DNA of 64,000 nt from Notamacropus eugenii. Lineage: Eukaryota; Chordata; Mammalia; Diprotodontia; Macropodidae. The DNA lies in assembly GCF_028372415.1 (NCBI RefSeq), contig NC_092872.1:394720853-394784852 (forward strand), read 5' to 3'. A program made the position numbers and the translations under genes. The stretch's first letter is position 1; each line of letters begins with the position of its first letter. This document shows positions 32,380-43,337 of this stretch, one piece after another. Below the pieces are notes generated by a model. It saw only the letters and a list, made by a program, of their open reading frames with translations, ran no database searches and was not told the DNA's origin.

Positions 32380-32870
32380 TCCCAGCTATTCCCAGCCAGG
32401 CACTGTGTTAAGAGCTGGGCAATACAAGTAAGAAAAAGACTGTCCCTACCCTCTGGGAACTTACAATTGAATCAGGAAGACAATACACAAAAGAAAGCTG
32501 GAAAGAAGGAAGGAGGAGAGGAGTGAAATAAGGGGGTTTCTGGAATATGAAATCTGCATTGGGGACATATTTTTTCCTGGAGCTCTAGATGGAAAGTAGA
32601 GTGAGTTCAAATCCTGCCCTCTATAAAAGGAAATTTCTGGGAGGAGTTTAGTAATCTACTTCCAGCTAACCGAGAGTTAATCAGAGTGGAAAGGAGCCTA
32701 TGGGAGTTGGAAAGGTATTTAGCATCCAGTACTGTTAACAGCATAGTTATGAACTTATCCTGGGAGGAGCATCTTGTTCCAGGGAGTAGAAAATGAGAAT
32801 TGAAAATGGAAAGTAGAGTGAGCTGAAAGTCCACACACTAAGCCCAGTATATTCAATATCCTAAGTGCAC
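32380..32870 (-). mobile_element. L2 3'-tail fragment and diverged flank
   Basis: CAGGCACTGTGTTAAGAGCT, CTGTCCCTACCCTCTGGGAA and AAGACAATACACAAAAGAAA match the L2 3' region. A block GGAAAGTAGAGTGAG occurs at 32590 and 32808, a short internal duplication. Confidence 0.55.
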
Positions 32871-33899
32871 TGAAATGTATTTTATTGAAAGAATAAAAAA
32901 TGAATGAATGATTACATTTTAGCTCCTGGACCATGCCAAAATATCTGCTGAAAAGGCAATCCTCTGGAGAGTTTGTCTACATGAAAATAAACATTTGGAT
33001 ATTTGGAAACAGCTGGCTGACTGACTGAATTTATTTTTCCCCCTATTTGGATGCTTCATGTCATAGAAATAGGCATTTAAGGACAATTAAAAAATAATTT
33101 AATACAGTAAAGAAAAATCAATGGAAAATATTACATATATAAAATAAAAACAATGATGTTATATGCAACGAAAGGGAATATACTGAAAAATTAGCAGTTG
33201 AGACCTTATGTTTAACCAAGTGGAATTGAAGAGCCGCTGAAAAATTCCTGTAGAATCCAAGAAGTACTTTAGTTTTAAGAAGTTTTTTGAATGATAAAAG
33301 AAAGACTATTTTGAGACGTTTACTTCATGTTTTCCTATAAATAAATAACAATAAGTTCTTTTTCTGTTCAGGAATTCAATTTAGAAATTTGATAGAAAAT
33401 TTTTCTTTTTTTTTTTTAATTTGGTTAACTGGAAGCATAAATAAGCTCTGTGTAAGGTAAATATTATCATTGAGGAGCAATAAAATAGCAAAAGTTCATG
33501 GAATTTCAAAGGGCCAATGAAATTAATGTCTTTAGATATTTTGAATGTCTGCAGCAGCTTGTAATAATACCTATAATTTATAGAAGGTCATATACTGCCC
33601 TGAGAAGTGCCCAGTCAGCTCTGTGTGAAGTTGCTGATGCCCACATGTAATCATACAGAGGAAGTTACTGACTTAATAAACTTTTTTCACATCATCAATC
33701 ATCATAAATTATAATCTCCTCCTTTAGATGATTTTCTGTCATTTTCTAACTTTCATTTCTTCTTTTTCAAAGAACTCACAAATTGGATTGAAACCTAAAC
33801 AATGTCTCCTAGAAAATATAAAATGATATACTGTAGGATTTTTCTAAATCCATCAATAACAAGTGAATATATATAGATACAACTTGAGACTGTGTGTGT
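32871..33899. other. Unassigned AT-rich sequence
   Basis: No gene or recognised repeat. Confidence 0.4.
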
Positions 33900-34200
33900 G
33901 ATTCAATTCAATATGAATTTATTATATGCCTATTCTGAGCAAAGTGTAGTATTAGGATCAGAGAATATAATGACAAAAATTAACTAGTTCCTGTTCTTCA
34001 GTAGTTTGCATAGGTAAATATTCCAGTAAATATAAAGTATATGAAAAAAGATGAAGTGATTTCAAGAATGCTAATAACTAAGGAAGAGAGGAGGTATCAA
34101 AAATGACTATTGTAAGAGGTAGCACCTAGGCTCTGCTTGAGAGGAAGCTACAGATTTTATGAGGTAGAGGTGATTAGGTTGGGCAGTTACTTACATGGCA
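33900..34200 (-). mobile_element. Diverged L2 3'-tail fragment
   Basis: ATTCAATATGAATTTATTATAT, shortened here to its core, then CCTATTCTGAGCAAAGTGTAG, and later GAGAGGAAGCTACAGATTTT and GAGGTAGAGGTGATTAGG, in the order of L2 3' sequences. Confidence 0.5.
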
Positions 34201-34439
34201 GACATGTGCACGTTTTATGAACTAATAATCTTTACCAAACTTTAAATTATGCCTCTGGCTACTAAATAGCAATGAATAACTGCTAAAATAAATGGAAAAA
34301 TTTTGAATTAGGTCTCACTACCGATTTGTCATTTCCTATATTATAGCAAAACTTCAACCTTATACTGTCTGGGTATTTTAGATAGTCCAAAACAATATTA
34401 ATGAAGATGGCTGACACCTAATTTAGTTTCTCTTATTTT

Positions 34440-36560
34440 TTTTTTCTTTTTGATTAAATCTATCTTAGGCTTAACTTTATCTGAAAATATGATTACCATC
34501 CCTGCTTTTTGCCATAAAATATTCTACTCCTGATCTTTATTTTATGCATTATGAGTATCTCTTATTTCCTATCCCCCTTGACTCCTCTACTTTAATTCTA
34601 TCTTCTACCTTGCCCTACTTAACCTACTCCCTCTCCAAGGATCCATCCCTTGTCATCCCATTCCCACCCTTCTATAGCTCCTGTTATCCTATTCCCCCTT
34701 CCCTCTAAAAATCCTTCCCTTATCCTCTCTCCCCTCCCAATCCCCTTAACCTTTAATTTCTTTCTAAATTTAAGACTTTTATACCCTTCTAAATGTATAT
34801 GTATTGTTCACTTTTAAACCTTTTTCTAATAAAAGTGGGGTTCCAGAACTACCAATCCTCCTCCACCATTTAATTCCTGTGTCAGTTCTTCCTCTCACAC
34901 CTCATTTGCATAAGATAATTATTTTTTTTTTACTTGTTCCTATATTTCTCTTGCCTCTTATGTGTCAAATCTTCTATTAAGTTCAAATTGTGGTTGTGGT
35001 TGTTGTTTTAACAAAATCCTGAAAGTCAGACAATTCATTAAATGTCCATTTTTTTTTCATTCAAGATTATGCCTAGCTCTTCTGGGTATAATATTTTTGG
35101 CCAGAACCCCAGTTCTTTTGCTTTTTGATTTACAGTGTTCCAAGACCTATGGTCTTTTAGTGTGACCACCACTAGGTCTTATGTGATTTTAATTGTGGAA
35201 GCAAAATATTTAAATTGGTTTGTTGTTGTTGTTACTCATAGTATTTTATCTTGACCTGGGGGTTTAGGAATTTGTCTATGATATTATTGTAGGTTTTCCT
35301 CCTAGAATATCTTTTAGGTAGTGATTAGTGGATTTTTTTTTTTCAATTTCTACTTTGCCCTCTTGTTCTATAACACTTCAGGACAATTTAATTATTTTTT
35401 GTATTATTGTATTAAGATTCTTTTTTTTTAAAAATTATTATTATAGCCTTCAGGTAGTTTAGTTATTCTTGTTGTCTCTTCTTAATCTGTTCTCCAGATC
35501 AGTTTTTAACTGCTTTTAACATGCTTCACATTCTCTTCTATTTATTCACTCTTTATATTTTGTTTTATTATTTCTTGGTCTCATAAATTCACTGGCTTCT
35601 CCTTGGCCAATTCTGATTTTCAAGGAGTTGTGTTCTTCCTTAAGATTTTAGATCTCCTTTTGTAATTGATTGGTTTTCTTTTCATAATCTTCTTGTTTTT
35701 CTTAGATTGTTATTTTTAAATTTTTTTTCTTAATCTCTCTTTTTTGATTTTTGAAATTTTTAAATTTCTTCTGTTTATTCTTTTTGAGCAGGTGACCATT
35801 TGATGTTACTCTTTGGGGAAGGAGTTTTCTTTCTTTGTTTCAGTATCCTCCTCTGAACCCTGGCCTTCTCTATTGCCATAATATCTTTCTATGACTAGAT
35901 TCTTTCTCCTTTTCCTGCTTTTTTTTTTTAATTCGTAGAAGTTTATTTTTTTGTAATGACCTCAACTCCAGGGGTATGGGAGATGATGCTTCTGGCCTCA
36001 GATCCGCCTTCAATTCTCCCCTCTGGCCTGAAATGGAAACCAAGGACCCCATCTTCCTGTAAGTGACCACAGCCAGCTTCCCTCCTTCCCAGCTATGTCT
36101 TTCCCCCCTCCCCCATTTCTGCATTTACCCAGGCATGTGCTGGTTCCTTCTTGCCCAGGGTCACATCTCAGTTGCTTGGTTAGGTTTGGCATTCCTTGTC
36201 AACAGAGCTTCCCCCAGTCTTCCCCAGCTCAGATGCCCAGCTCTCCTCACTGTCTGGGAGGTAAAAGTTCCTGTTACTGGAGTCCAGGCTGGCCCCCTCC
36301 CAACCCAGTCAACTCTGAGTCTCACCATTTGTTTAAATGGAACTAGCCTGGAGGTGTTTACTCTTCACAGGGACCAAACCTCAGTCTTGGGATATTCTTT
36401 GGGATCTGCTCCAAATGTCAGGAAGAGGACCACTGTTGTGCCTCAACTCTTGTTTATTTTTAACTGTTCTATGTTTGCCCTGAGGCACTATTTTTATCTC
36501 ATTGTTTAGGGGAAATCTGGAGAGCTTGGAATTTTCTCACCTACTCTGCCAGGCATCTTC
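34440..36560 (-). mobile_element. 5' half of an old L1 (endonuclease start, ORF1, 5'UTR)
   Basis: Minus orientation. The left end (34450-34560) parallels 10551-10680, the N-terminal endonuclease part of ORF2. Then a purine-rich inter-ORF region, a decayed ORF1 (about 35000-35850: TTCTCCAGATCAGTTTTTAA, TCTTCTATTTATTCACTC), and a 5'UTR ending near 36560 with CTGCCAGGCATCTTCC, the degenerate complement of the usual AAGATGGC start. No frame is retained. The rest of ORF2 is absent, by deletion or rearrangement. A 148-codon frame on + (36063-36509) lies antisense in the 5'UTR. Confidence 0.75.
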
Positions 36561-36904
36561 CTAAAGGTATCTTGATGCTTATGTACTCTTAGAAAAGTGA
36601 GTGTTCCCCAAAGGTGGCAATCAACTCTAATTGGCAAGCAATTAATAAGAGAATGAATATTATAATGAGAAGTGGGCCTTTTATAATGAAGGACTGGGTG
36701 GATGTGACTGATTATTTAGGTGGGGTAACAATTCTACCTAAATAAAGTGGGCTAGGTGAGGTAAATTTTTGGGCAAGATTAGTAATGTCCTTCAAGGTCT
36801 GGTTGTATTAAACTACAGAGGTTTGTTTGTGAATGAGGAAATAGAAAAAAATGTTAATTTCAATAATTGGTTATTAATAGAAGAGAAAAATAATCATTTC
36901 GCTT
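36561..36904. other. Unassigned sequence
   Basis: No gene or recognised repeat. Confidence 0.4.
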
Positions 36905-37182
36905 ACTAGAAAGACATTGTTGTTTGTTGTTGTTCACTCTTTTTTCAGTTGTCTCTGACTCTTCATAACCCCATTTGAGGTTTTCTCAGAAAAAATGCTG
37001 GAGTAATTTGTCATTTCCTTCTCTGGTTCATTTTACAGATGAGATACTGAGGCAAACAAAGTTAAGTGACTTGCCCAGGTTCACATAGTTAGTGTCTGAG
37101 GCCAAATGTAACCTCAGGAAGATGAGTTTTCCTTATTCCCAGCTTGGGGCTGTATTCACTGTGCCACCCAGCTGTCCCTAGA
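36905..37182 (-). mobile_element. tRNA-type SINE with BovB/RTE-like 3' tail
   Basis: Reverse orientation: head at 37182 (GGGACAGCTGGGTGGCACAG), CORE-like middle (complement of GATGAGATACTGAGGCAAAC), and a 3' tail reading AAGAGTCAGAGACAACTGA then AACAACAAC. This tail resembles the 3' end of BovB/RTE LINEs, the likely source of its retrotransposition machinery. Confidence 0.85.
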
Positions 37183-37189
37183 AAGGACT

Positions 37190-37345
37190 CTAGAAGTCAT
37201 CTAATCCAGTACCCTCATTTGACAATTGAAGATACTGAGACCCGGAGAAGTTAGGTAACGTCCAAGGTTATCCAATCAGTGGTGTAGCCAGATCCTCTCA
37301 TTCCAAACCCAGTACTCTTGCCATTGTGCCACACTGTGTCCTAAT
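37190..37345 (-). mobile_element. MIR-type SINE fragment
   Basis: TCATCTAATCCAGTACCCTC, GAAGATACTGAGACCCGGAG and CTCTTGCCATTGTGCCACAC. Confidence 0.7.
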
Positions 37346-37439
37346 CCTCCTTTAATACCTCCATAGAGTAGAAATGACCCTAGGCTCCTGATCATTATAT
37401 CAAAAGAGTACAAGCTTTGATAATTCTTACAAAGCTAAA

Positions 37440-37600
37440 AAGATAGACTGAGCCCTACTCTCAGTCCTACCCATGAGACATTGGGGAAAATCACTTAACC
37501 CCTTGGAATCTCATCTATTCAAAGAGGACACTGGATTTGTTAGCCTCTAAAATCCTCTTTAGATTTAAAAATTCTAACATTCTGTGAAAAAATGTATTTT
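37440..37600 (+). mobile_element. MIR/CORE-type SINE fragment
   Basis: GGGGAAAATCACTTAACCCC, TTGTTAGCCTCTAAAATCCT and ATTCTAACATTCTGTGAAA. Confidence 0.7.
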
Positions 37601-37769
37601 TCATTTCTTAATTAACTTAATTTCTGAATTCATCTTTAATATTTTCTCATTAATTTTGCTTTCTATGCACTTCATTTGTCTACCATGCTGAGAGGAAGAG
37701 ACAATACTAACTTTGAAGACAAACCATGTTAGAGAGTAATTTTGTGTCTAATGATAAAATAAGCATTTA

Positions 37770-37935
37770 AATTAGGAGGACCTAGGCACAAACAATAGCA
37801 CTGCCATATATGCGACTTTGGGAAAATCGCTTACTAATTTTGGTCTGTTAGTTCCCTACATTTTAAAATGAAGGAATTGCACTAGATCTCCCCTAAGATT
37901 TCTTCCAACTTTAGATCTAAGATTCACTGTACAAT
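37770..37935 (+). mobile_element. MIR/CORE-type SINE fragment
   Basis: TGCGACTTTGGGAAAATCGC, AATTGCACTAGATCTCCCC and CAACTTTAGATCTAAGATTC. Confidence 0.7.
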
Positions 37936-39539
37936 ACAGTCACCTCATATTCTAATTGGGACATAGGTTAGTTTATTGGCCCTATTTCTATTTATGTTCC
38001 AAGATCAAGGTCCAGTTCTTACAGAAACAGAATGATAAAGGATTTGAACAATCCTTCCAAGGTCATCTAATTCTATATGTCTATAGTATAGTTCTCTATA
38101 TTCTGTATGTCTATATGTATAGTTCAGGTATCACATTTCCTGGTGAGAATCTAATTTGGGATAAGGGAGGATCAGACAATTCTGTTTTTCTTTTAAATTT
38201 CTCTCCCCTAGTATTTACAGTAGGGTATTGTTCTGTTAGACAGTTAGTAATCATAGTTGACTTACTTCTGAGTAGCAAATTCTGAAGTTTTTCATACCTT
38301 TTTGGAAAAATAGCTATTCTGTCTGTGATACACCTCTAACATATGATTTCACTTTCCGTGTTCCCTTAAATTTAATGGTTCAATTGAACTTGATTCCTTC
38401 TCCATGACTCCATGGGTCATGTTTAGCCATGTTTTGAATCTTCTAGTAAATTTCTGATCAATTATTTTTCTTCATCTGTATGTACAATGCAGTAGGTATG
38501 GTGCAAATGTTTAAATGTTTAAATACTAGTTAATAAGATAATAATGTCAGTGAATAATCTCTAATATCAAGCTGTTTTCTGCAACCTAAAGCACAGTATG
38601 TGTACTGGTTCGTATCTTCAACAGGTTCTGTACCTCTTTGTCAATGTGGTCGTTAGATACACTGGCTTCCTCTGATAAAACAAGATCATTCAAGAGCAGA
38701 TGAAACTGTAATTACAATCAGGGTTCAAACTAGCAGGAGATGGAGTAAAAATTAAAAGTGCTAACTCCATGACATGTTGATTATCAGAAAACTCCCCCAA
38801 TCTTGCAGATGACTGTTAGGGGCACATGACGACATTTAAATGTGGCTCTAAGAGGCTCCTTGGAAATCAAATCATAATTGTTCAGGGCTAGGTGGCAGAA
38901 GCAGTTGCCAATTTTCCACTCCTTGTGAAATTTCAGGCTTTGATTAGGAAAGGAAAAATGAATAATGGGCATTTTCTCTTAAGCATGTGGTCCAGGGAAA
39001 TAAAGGTGAGCTATTTTTCCTCCTGATGAGTTCTGTACAGGAAAAAGATAAATTTGACACTGATTTCTAAGGATGGTGCAAAATTCTGGACAGGTAGAAT
39101 TACATGGTCTTGTTTATTAATGTTGTAAACTAATGTAAAAATACTGCTTTAGTTAGACAGGTGGCTCCTTCAATTAAGACTCTATTGTATAAAATAATAA
39201 ATCAGTATTCATGAAATTTTACTCACTTGCTGCACTTTATAGAGCAGTCTATTCTTGCCTTAGCTAAACATAAGTGATATAAGCAAGCATCACTCAACAA
39301 AAGAGTCACCTACGTTGTCCAAACCCTATTACAATAGGAAGATGGATGTGACTCTCTCAGCAACCTTATGTTCTTCATCTGTGTGTCTCTGATACTATGG
39401 ACTAAAATACTAGTTGACTAGAGCAGTAATTACTTGGTTCTTTGTTTTGTTTTTTATAGGTAGGATTACAAATGAAGAAGCACAGGTTCTAATTTGATTT
39501 TTATTCCAATTAGCTTTCTGTGCTTTAATCTAGGACCAC
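37936..39539. other. Unassigned sequence
   Basis: No gene recognised. A 109-codon frame on + (37956-38285) contains simple TCTATATGTCTATA repeats and no known motif. Confidence 0.4.
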
Positions 39540-39544
39540 AGGAA

Positions 39545-39695
39545 CAGAGATTTGCGTCTGGAAAGAACCTTACCTAGAGTGTAAGCCAATATCTTCAACT
39601 AATAAATGAGTAAACTGAGGCCAATAAAGTTAAATGACTTACTCAAGGTCACACAGGTTTTAATAGTGTTTATGTCGAAACTCAGGTCTATTGAT
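39545..39695 (-). mobile_element. MIR-type SINE fragment
   Basis: AATGAGTAAACTGAGGCCAA and TACTCAAGGTCACACAGG. Confidence 0.75.
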
Positions 39696-39704
39696 TGTAA
39701 AGAA

Positions 39705-39960
39705 TAATAGGTAACATCTTTATAGTGCCAGGCACTACATTAAGCATTTTACAAATAATATCTCAATTGGTGTGTACAACAACCCTGGTGGTAGGTGCTT
39801 TATCCCCATTTTATAGAAGAGAAAACTGAGGCAAACAGAGGTTAAATGATTTGCTCAAGGTCTCATAGTTAGTAAGTGTCTGAGGCTGGACCTGACCTCA
39901 GATCTTCCTGATTCCAGTCCAATGCTCTATCTTCTATGCTATCTAGCTCTTTTATTTCCT
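39705..39960 (-). mobile_element. CORE-SINE (MIR/THER-type)
   Basis: GTGCCAGGCACTACATTAAG, GAAAACTGAGGCAAACAGAG, CATAGTTAGTAAGTGTCTGA, and a tRNA-like head complement near 39950. Confidence 0.85.
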
Positions 39961-39964
39961 TCAT

Positions 39965-40205
39965 TTAATCACTAAACCTCAATTTCTTCATCAGTAAAAT
40001 CATGATAAGTGCTTTCCCTAGGGCAATTGAGATAAATAAGAATTACAAAAATGCCTCAACTGAAAATTACCGTACAAATAACATAATTTCTACTACTTGT
40101 ATGAACTTGAACAAAACTTAATCAGTTAGAACCTCAACTTTAAAATGAAAAAGTTGAACTAGATAATCACAAAATTTCATTTGAGCTCTATAATTTTAAG
40201 ATACC
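39965..40205 (+). mobile_element. Two MIR-type SINE fragments
   Basis: First: CAATTTCTTCATCAGTAAAA and GAGATAAATAAGAATTAC. Second: TATGAACTTGAACAAAACTT and GAACTAGATAATCACAAAAT. Both are degenerate. Confidence 0.55.
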
Positions 40206-40760
40206 CCTAAAAGTCCATTTAGAAGAGTAAACATCTATTTAACTCTACCTTCATCCCTTGCTGAAATAAAATTCGCTTATGATGATTCTTCTGAGGTTTT
40301 ATCTTCTGGAACCTCATGTTTTTATTTCCTTATAAAGGGAAGACAATTTTAATTTATAAGGCATAGTTATCATTTCCATAAAATGAGAAGACTACTACCT
40401 GTATTTTCAATTTTTCAAATCCTGTGGTTTGGAAGGCAATATTATTATGACTTACACTAGGTCAATGCCCAAAGTAAGATATAACCAAGGCAAATTGAAA
40501 AATTAAGGTCTGTTGTCAGGGGGAAAAAACATATGAATACAATATACCAAAGTGAATCCAACCATGAGCTGCTTATTTCCACTTTTCTTTAAAAGGATTA
40601 ACTCCAACAAATGAGGAAACAGACCACTCTGAAAATATGCTGTATTTAGTATTGTTTTTTCAATGTGGATGTCCCAGAAATAATATATGATGAAAATATG
40701 ATGATTCATTCTAAATATGCACATAATCCCATCTCTCTAGGTTTATTTAAATTCTTACTA
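40206..40760. other. Unassigned AT-rich sequence
   Basis: No gene or recognised repeat. Confidence 0.4.
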
Positions 40761-40764
40761 AACA

Positions 40765-41070
40765 GGCCATCCTGTGGCAGAGAGGTTAAAAAGTCAGGCA
40801 CAGAGTTAGGAAGTGATGAGTTCAAATTTAGCCTTGGACACATTTTCTGTTTGACTGTGGACAGCATGGTGCTGTACAGAGTATTAAACTTGAAGAACTA
40901 CTACTTGAATTTCAGTTGTGGCTCTGCTAGTTACTTCCTCAATGTCCTTTTAAAAGCCATTTTACTTCTCTGGGCTTTAGTTTCCTCATTTGTAAAGTGG
41001 CAGTGAGTGGGGATACAGAGTCTACTATTTGACTTCTGTGGTCTCTTCTAGGTCTAAATATATTATTCCA
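40765..41070 (+). mobile_element. Two tandem SINE fragments
   Basis: A truncated head-containing SINE (40765-40862: CAGAGTTAGGAAGTGATGAG, TTCAAATTTAGCCTTGGACA) is followed by a second head and core (40863-41070: ACAGCATGGTGCTGTACAGA, GGGCTTTAGTTTCCTCATTT). The first stops at its core, where the second begins. Confidence 0.65.
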
Positions 41071-41079
41071 TAATTTGGG

Positions 41080-41434
41080 AACATAGTATGTTCCCAAAAA
41101 AGAAACAATCATAATTGATATTCACTCTGGGCCATCAGGGCCCAAACAATGACCACTAAGTGGTGCTTCAGCTGGTGCCTCTTGGTGGCCAATAAAGGAG
41201 AGTCAGAGTGAATTGGGTTTAAGCCATGATCTTTGAGAAAGAAATCTAGCCAGTAAACCCCAAGATTATCTTGCTAGGTTTCAGCCATCAAAATGTACAT
41301 TTCTTTGAACAGAGCACCCACAGGTAAAGGAATGTGAAGGAGAGGAGAGGAAAGAGATGAGTTGCCCAACTGGAACTGGCCAGTTGGGTCCCCAGTGGGG
41401 CAGTTTAGACTACTCAGAGGTTGCTGTTTTTCCT
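41080..41434. other. Unassigned, possible repeat
   Basis: Moderately GC-rich (CCATCAGGGCCCAAACAATG, CTAAGTGGTGCTTCAGCTGG). It looks like a dispersed repeat, but no second copy is visible in the window. Confidence 0.35.
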
Positions 41435-41625
41435 TTGTTGTTGAAGAGGACCATGAAATCAGGAAAATGATACCATGACTTGCAAGTGAAGTGGATTTAA
41501 GTGAGGGAGAGCTATGCAGGGTTACCAGCCTCATTTTCTCTTCCAGGGTCATCTGAGTCCAGTGTCAAGATGAATGGGGATGAATGGAGATGGCATCCAT
41601 GTGGCTTCTGGTAGTACTTTGAAGG
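41435..41625 (-). mobile_element. RTE-tailed SINE
   Basis: Shares GAGGACCATGAAATCAGGA, ATGACTTGCA and the CATCTGAGTCCAGTG block with the copies at 46.4, 62.1 and 63.1 kb. Orientation is minus because the GTTGTTGAAGAGGACC end is the complement of the RTE 3' tail at 900-968. Confidence 0.8.
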
Positions 41626-42044
41626 AAGGGAAGGGCTTTTCAAAGATGTAATTGTGAATGGGACTGTCCATTCTAGGCGGGAATGGGTTTGTAATCAAAG
41701 GCATAGAGAAGGGGGAAAAATGGAGGATGAAGTGTGGATGGAGGGGTTATTGGGGAATTGGATGTGATCAATAGGGAGTTCTGCCCAGATTGACCAAAAT
41801 CTAGAATATTATAAATAATCGTATGTGAGAATTAATTCTTAGTCTTGTGTTTTATATTTGATTTTACTCTCTAAGCTATTTTATTTTGTAACCACATTTT
41901 GTATTCTGTGTAACATACCTAAGCCTCTTCTCTGTCTCTGAATGAAGAAACTCACGACTTCCAGAGTTGTTTCCCTCTCTCTGAAATTAGATGCCAAAGA
42001 CTTAACTTTCCCACAATCACTGTTAGTTAAAAATTGTTCTCAAT
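41626..42044. other. Unassigned sequence
   Basis: No gene or recognised repeat. Confidence 0.4.
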
Positions 42045-42082
42045 ATGCTTTCTCTCTCTCCCCCTCCCTCTCCCTCTTCCTT

Positions 42083-42126
<44 letters not shown>

Positions 42127-42173
42127 CCTCTTTCTCTCTCTCTCCCTCTCTCTCTCTGTCTCTTTCATAGTCT
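42045..42173. repeat. (CT)n-rich polypyrimidine tract
   Basis: CT, CCCTCT and TTTCTC units. The long open frame here is a product of the repeat. Confidence 0.95.
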
Positions 42174-42429
42174 TTCCTAATTTCCAAGCTGCTAGTGCCG
42201 CTCCAGATGTTTCCTTGTATTTATTTAATACATTTCCATATACCAGTTATATGACCCTGAGCAACTCATTTAATTTCCCAGTGTTCTAGGAAGCTTTCTA
42301 AGAAATAACATGCAAAGAATGTGCCAAATTTATTGGTAAAGAAAGATCATCACTAGGAGCTCCTCACATTAATTAAATTAGAGGTTCAGTCACTATCTGC
42401 ATTTTTCACATACATCTATATGTAAACAT

Positions 42430-42550
42430 GTTTTCTCCAATACGATGTAAACTTCTTGAGGGAAGAAATAATTTCATTTTTGCCTTGGTATTCCTAGTAT
42501 TTTGTCTGTCACACTATTGGTACTTAATAAGTAATTAATGATTAAGTTAT
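42430..42550 (+). mobile_element. L2 3'-terminal fragment
   Basis: GTAAACTTCTTGAGGGAAGA, TCATTTTTGCCTTGGTATTC and TTGGTACTTAATAAGTAATT. Confidence 0.8.
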
Positions 42551-43064
42551 TTATTGGTTTATAAAACCAAAAAATCACAAACCTAGGACAAAAATCCAGG
42601 TTGCATGTTCTTTTCTGTGTTTTATGTTCTTCCCCCACCCTGGAGGAGATTTTTTTTTTTAACTGTAAAGAAAATCAAAATACAAAAAGACAAAAAAATA
42701 AATGGATAATGAGAGTTATAATTTCATGTTAAATATGCAGAATTGAAAGACTTTATTGAATCTATACAATTCAGTGAGACCTCAATGTATTGTACACTAA
42801 AATTGTCTGAGACTCAGAAGGGCCTGGCTTCATGTATCAAGTATTTCTCTTTCTAGTATCTTTTACACATATTACCTTTGTGATAACTCCCTTAACTACT
42901 CAAGGATCTAGGAAACTCTCTAGGACTATAAACTATATAGAAAATGCCAATTTTCATTGGTATAAAGTGATTCCTCATCAGAATTTCTCTATACCAATAA
43001 AAACACAGACAGAGTCTAAAACTGAAAATTCATTATCATATGTGGCAGATATTTAGATAATTAG
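42551..43064. other. Unassigned sequence
   Basis: No gene or recognised repeat. Confidence 0.4.
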
Positions 43065-43245
43065 ATACCATGGTGCAGTGGAAAGTGTGTTGAATTTGGA
43101 GTCAGTTGCTGGACCTGGGTTCAACTCCCAACTCTGCAAACTTGGGCAAGTCACATAATCTCTCTAGATCTCAGTTTCCTTGTCTGTTAAATGAAATTAT
43201 TGAACTAGGTGACCTCTAAGGTTTTAATATACTACTTTTCAGTGA
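43065..43245 (+). mobile_element. tRNA/CORE-type SINE
   Basis: ACCATGGTGCAGTGGAAAGT head, GACCTGGGTTCAACTCCCAA, TTGGGCAAGTCACATAATCT and GAACTAGGTGACCTCTAAGG. One of the better-preserved copies. Confidence 0.85.
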
Positions 43246-43337
43246 TAGGACAAGTCTTACTGGACTATATGGATTTTTCTTTTCTGCTTTCACCTGAAGA
43301 ATTGTTAGTCAGTTTTAGATATCAGGAAGTCAACAGT

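Noticed and set aside
36063..36509. 148-codon plus-strand frame
   Set aside because: Antisense to the 5'UTR of an old L1; no similarity by eye to the antisense frame of the young L1, so not called as a gene.
37150..37182. tRNA-like sequence
   Set aside because: Promoter head of a SINE in reverse orientation; no cloverleaf with anticodon arm could be drawn, so not a tRNA gene.
37956..38285. 109-codon plus-strand frame
   Set aside because: Contains simple TCTATATG repeats, no motif, no splice or promoter context.
42045..42173. Serine/leucine-rich frame of 115 codons at 41942-42289
   Set aside because: Product of the CT repeat; no coding evidence.
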